NCBI GenBank assembly: GCA_964555645.1
Contig: CAZKTA010000004.1
Location: 62,001-126,000 of the forward strand
Source: DTLC01 sp964555645
GTDB lineage: Bacteria > Verrucomicrobiota > Verrucomicrobiia > Limisphaerales > DTLC01
Reading direction: 5' to 3'
DNA length: 64,000 nucleotides
The position numbers were made by a program, and so were the translations under genes. This document shows positions 61,343 through 64,000 of this stretch, in pieces. The notes beneath the pieces are model-generated. The model searched no databases, was not told the DNA's origin, and worked only from the letters and a program-made list of their open reading frames with translations. The first letter of the stretch is position 1; each line of letters starts with the position of its first letter.

Positions 61343-62344
61343 ATGATTAGGTCATTGGCATTTACAACGCAGGGGCGTCTGCATAGCAGGGACATCGAGT
61401 TGTTTTTGATGCCGACGTTGCTTGCAGACACTAACTTGTTTTTGTGGGTCGATTTGGAAAACCCGACCCCAGAAGAAACAAAGTGCATACTCGAGGACGT
61501 TTTTCATTTCCATCCGCTTTCGATTGAGGATTGCGTGATGGTGAGCGCAGCGCCGAAGGTCGAGGAGTATCTACCTCGTGAAGGCGACATGTTTGCTCCA
61601 TATTTGTTCATGGTGATTCACGCGGTTGACTACAGCCGAAAAGACGGTGTGTTCGCTACTAGCGAACTGAATTTCTTTCTGGGCAAGAATTTCTTGGTGA
61701 CCTACCACGAAGACCCGATCAAGGGCATTTCGCAAACCGAAGACCGCGCAATTCGCGGTACTGGGCACATTGCGCGTGCACCCGACCGTGTGGCGTACAA
61801 TCTGTTGGACTCGATCGTTGACAACTATAAACCGGCCTTGGACGAGTTATCGCTTGAGATTGCCGAGCTTGAACAAGAAGTGCTCCAAGAGCCGCGCGCC
61901 GAAGTCCTCAACAAAATCTTGCAGATCAAAAAAGAGGTGTTGCATTTGCGTCGGATCATCGGGCCGCAACGCGAGGTATTGGCCAGGTTCGCTCGGGGCG
62001 AGTTCAAGCTTATCCGACCGCATCTGTTGCCGTATTACCGGGACGTGTACGATCACCTGTTTCAAATCTCTGAGTTGGCACAGAGCTACACGGATTCATT
62101 AACCGGCATATTGCAGGTGTACCTAAACATGTCATCGAACCGCACGGCTGAAATCGTCAAGGTACTTACGCTGTTTATTGTGATCACAACACCGGTATTG
62201 GTAGTCGGTTCATGGTACGGCATGAATTTTGTCGAGCAAATGCCCGAGCTACATTCAAAGTATGGGTATTGGTGGGCAATTGGCGTGACGGTAGTCTCGA
62301 CTGCTGCGTTGGTTTTGTGGCTGAAAAAGCGTAAATGGCTGTAG
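61343..62344 (+). CDS. corA: CorA-type magnesium/cobalt channel
   Basis: The 333-residue protein has a large cytosolic N-terminal domain and long stalk helix. Two C-terminal helices follow, the first ending in the signature YGMNF at about 296-300 and the second from WAIGVTVVSTAALVLWLKK. The loop after YGMNF is acidic (VEQMPE), as in CorA selectivity loops. It is a homopentameric channel for magnesium influx. No neighbours relate to it. Confidence 0.94.
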   Translation: MIRSLAFTTQGRLHSRDIELFLMPTLLADTNLFLWVDLENPTPEETKCILEDVFHFHPLSIEDCVMVSAAPKVEEYLPREGDMFAPYLFMVIHAVDYSRKDGVFATSELNFFLGKNFLVTYHEDPIKGISQTEDRAIRGTGHIARAPDRVAYNLLDSIVDNYKPALDELSLEIAELEQEVLQEPRAEVLNKILQIKKEVLHLRRIIGPQREVLARFARGEFKLIRPHLLPYYRDVYDHLFQISELAQSYTDSLTGILQVYLNMSSNRTAEIVKVLTLFIVITTPVLVVGSWYGMNFVEQMPELHSKYGYWWAIGVTVVSTAALVLWLKKRKWL

Positions 62345-62419
62345 GACCCGAGCGCCATGGCGCATTCTGTTTAAGGCGCGCCCAGATCTGTTAACGATTT
62401 TCCATGAGTGTGTAGCGCA

Positions 62420-63688
62420 ATGCCCGGAACAAAATCAAGTTTCCTCGACAAGGTCCTAGGTCGAATTAACCGGCTCGACACCGAAGGATTGCACAGTGTC
62501 CTGCAGCGGCTTGCGCGCGAGCGTAGTTTTCTGGAGACGCTGTTCAATGCAATCGAAGACGGTCTGTTGGTCTGTGATGAACGCGGCCGAATTCTCTACT
62601 TCAACCAAGCCATTACGCGGTTGCTTGGCCTGCAACCGAGTGCTGAGGGCAGACCAATCTGGGAACTGTTGCCCGAGTTGGCCTGGGAAAAATTGCGTCA
62701 AGGCAGCGCTGCAGGCGGGCAACGTGTCCTCAGGCACGAGTTCGAGGTGCAATATCCGCGCCCACGTTTCCTGCGGCTCTACGCTACGCCGCTGGACGAA
62801 CACGGCGCCGGTGCGGCGGGTTTGGCCCTGATAATTCACGATGAGACTGAGACACGGCAAAAAACAATCGAGGCCATCGAAGCCGAGCGTACACAGGCGC
62901 TGACTTTGCTGGCGGCCAGTGTTGCGCATGAGATCGGTAACCCGTTGAACGCGTTGCATATTCACTTGCAGTTGATCGAGCGCGAGCTTAAGAAGCTCAG
63001 AACCGAAACGGCATCTGCAACTGCCGAACAAGGACGGCTGCGTAAATTTGGGGGATCAACTCGCTCACATGCGCCAGATTCAGGTGATCGCCTAACTGAA
63101 AGCATCGACAGGCTCCAGCAATACACTGCAGTTGCCAAAGGTGAAATCGCAAGGCTCGACTATATAATCACACAGTTCCTTCAGGCATTGCGTCCGGTTG
63201 CGCCGCAGTTCAAACCCACCTCGCTAAATGAGGTTGTTACACGCACACTCGAGCTGTTGCAGCCTGAGCTGGACAATCGCGGTTTGATTGTCAAAACAAA
63301 GCTGGCACCGCATCTGCCGACTGCGCCATTGGACGCAACGCAAATCCAGCAGGCGCTGGTGAATCTAATCAAAAATGCAATGCAGGCAATGACAAAGGGT
63401 GGTGTGCTCACTTTGCAGACAGGCGAGGAAGCCGACGGCGTTTGGGTGAGCGTGTCGGACACTGGCACAGGCATATCGCCTGCACAGCTTGGGCACATAT
63501 TTGAGCCGTTTTATACAACCAAGAAAAAGGGCACAGGCTTGGGTTTGATGATCGTGCAGCGGATTGTCCGTGCGCATGGCGGTAGGATAGACCTTGAGAG
63601 CCACCACGGCCGTGGAACGACATTTCGCATCTGGCTGCCGTTGCAGGAGCGCAAACCGCGTTTACTCGAAGCACATGCGCGCGCATGA
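62420..63688 (+). CDS. PAS-domain sensor histidine kinase (NtrB-like)
   Basis: The 422-residue soluble kinase has an N-terminal coiled region, a PAS domain (about 30-150; AIEDGLLVCDERGRILYFNQ) and the H-box VAHEIGNPLNALHIHLQLI. The N-box is LVNLIKNAMQAMTKGG and the G-boxes are DTGTGISPAQLGHIFEPFYT and GTGLGLMIV. No membrane helix is seen, so it senses a cytosolic cue. GTG at 62408 is an alternative start; the ATG at 62420 is preferred. It is followed 53 bp later by a response regulator, its likely partner. Confidence 0.92.
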   Translation: MPGTKSSFLDKVLGRINRLDTEGLHSVLQRLARERSFLETLFNAIEDGLLVCDERGRILYFNQAITRLLGLQPSAEGRPIWELLPELAWEKLRQGSAAGGQRVLRHEFEVQYPRPRFLRLYATPLDEHGAGAAGLALIIHDETETRQKTIEAIEAERTQALTLLAASVAHEIGNPLNALHIHLQLIERELKKLRTETASATAEQGRLRKFGGSTRSHAPDSGDRLTESIDRLQQYTAVAKGEIARLDYIITQFLQALRPVAPQFKPTSLNEVVTRTLELLQPELDNRGLIVKTKLAPHLPTAPLDATQIQQALVNLIKNAMQAMTKGGVLTLQTGEEADGVWVSVSDTGTGISPAQLGHIFEPFYTTKKKGTGLGLMIVQRIVRAHGGRIDLESHHGRGTTFRIWLPLQERKPRLLEAHARA

Positions 63689-63741
63689 AAACAGTCGAGT
63701 AGGTATGCCTCGGCCGAGGTTAAATACAGGGGTAAAACACC

Positions 63742-64000
63742 ATGCCTAAACCCACGCTTTTGATTGTTGATGATGAGAAACCGACGCGTGACGGTTTGCG
63801 TGCTGCATTGGAGGATCAGTACGACGTTTATGTAGCTGAAGATGCCGCAGCCGCAACCGAGCTGCTCGAGCGGGAGAATTTCGATGTTTTGTTGACTGAT
63901 TTTCGTCTGCCGCACGAGGACGGCATGAAGTTAATTGCACGCGCCAAGTCGCTGCCCAAACCGCCAATCTGCATTCTGATGACAGCTTACGGCTCCGAAG
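63742..64000 (+). CDS. Response regulator, NtrC-type receiver domain (partial at right edge)
   Basis: The gene runs off the right edge; 86 residues are visible. The receiver domain opens TLLIVDDEKPTRDGLRAAL with the acidic pair, the phosphorylated aspartate lies in VLLTDFRLPHEDG, and the conserved threonine is in LMTAYGS. This form is common in NtrC-type regulators, which continue with an AAA+ sigma-54 domain and a DNA-binding helix-turn-helix, but those parts are outside the window. A GGGG-containing stretch precedes the ATG. Confidence 0.88.
   Translation, partial: MPKPTLLIVDDEKPTRDGLRAALEDQYDVYVAEDAAAATELLERENFDVLLTDFRLPHEDGMKLIARAKSLPKPPICILMTAYGSE

Noticed and set aside
1..64000. CRISPR array, integrase, intact transposase, rRNA operon
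   Set aside because: No regularly spaced short repeats, no IS-like inverted ends with a transposase frame, and no rRNA sequence were seen on either strand.

Overview
The window reads as a chromosomal segment of a Gram-negative bacterium, most likely a Verrucomicrobiota member close to Limisphaerales (old subdivision 3). This is an inference from gene content. It rests on a complete Tol-Pal system (outer membrane), secreted proteins with an ITYQGRL-type N-terminus or a C-terminal GFYRLR-type tail, a periplasmic-propeller sensor kinase with an HNVGNVLNS-type H-box, several large GT-C plus TPR membrane proteins, and an esterase of the BD-FAE kind. No rRNA, phage structural module or CRISPR array is seen. 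Two tRNAs are present: Ser-GGA and Glu-CTC.

Layout. 1-1563: tail of an esterase, then cysteine synthase. 1679-5140: giant propeller sensor kinase (minus). 5892-12085: minus-strand central-carbon block with lpd, aceF, aceE and an orphan fumarase-type beta subunit. 12759-15272: aroB, an unknown gene and a TrpG/PabA amidotransferase (plus). 15484-16493: dtd and a macrodomain protein (minus). 16666: tRNA-Ser. 16896-18044: rlmN. 18654-28846: an accessory-looking stretch. It holds a 1920-residue secreted repeat protein with a 731-bp internal duplication that looks identical at the nucleotide level, a decayed Rhs gene with a second decayed reading frame behind it, and a secreted beta-helix protein. 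29231-30829: aroC and tspO.

31080-37297 is the most interesting block. It carries a RbsD/FucU-type mutarotase, a GDP-mannose 3,5-epimerase-like enzyme, an HddA-like GHMP kinase with an odd ATP loop, a two-domain nucleotidyltransferase with one dead half, an SSS symporter with a soluble insertion, and a small membrane protein. Together they look like a sugar uptake, activation and epimerisation module of unknown product. 37500-38578: LepB and a small anchored protein. 38917-41581: an SsuABC/TauABC-type ABC transporter. 41798: tRNA-Glu followed by a lone RelE-like protein. 42547-50272: three intact GT-C/TPR paralogues and an HNH nuclease; a fourth, decayed copy sits at 60407-60840. 50430-53613: miaB, a membrane protein and a GT9 glycosyltransferase. 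53630-54808: unknown membrane protein. 55019-60325: tolQ-tolR-tolA/tonB-tolB-pal-tatA-tatC. 61343-64000: CorA, then a PAS histidine kinase and the start of its response regulator.

Many genes are tightly packed (ATGA or GTGA overlaps in ssu, tolR-tolA-tolB, and the membrane protein/GT9 pair), which implies co-transcription. Shine-Dalgarno sequences are weak or absent for many starts, so several start choices rest on where family similarity begins.
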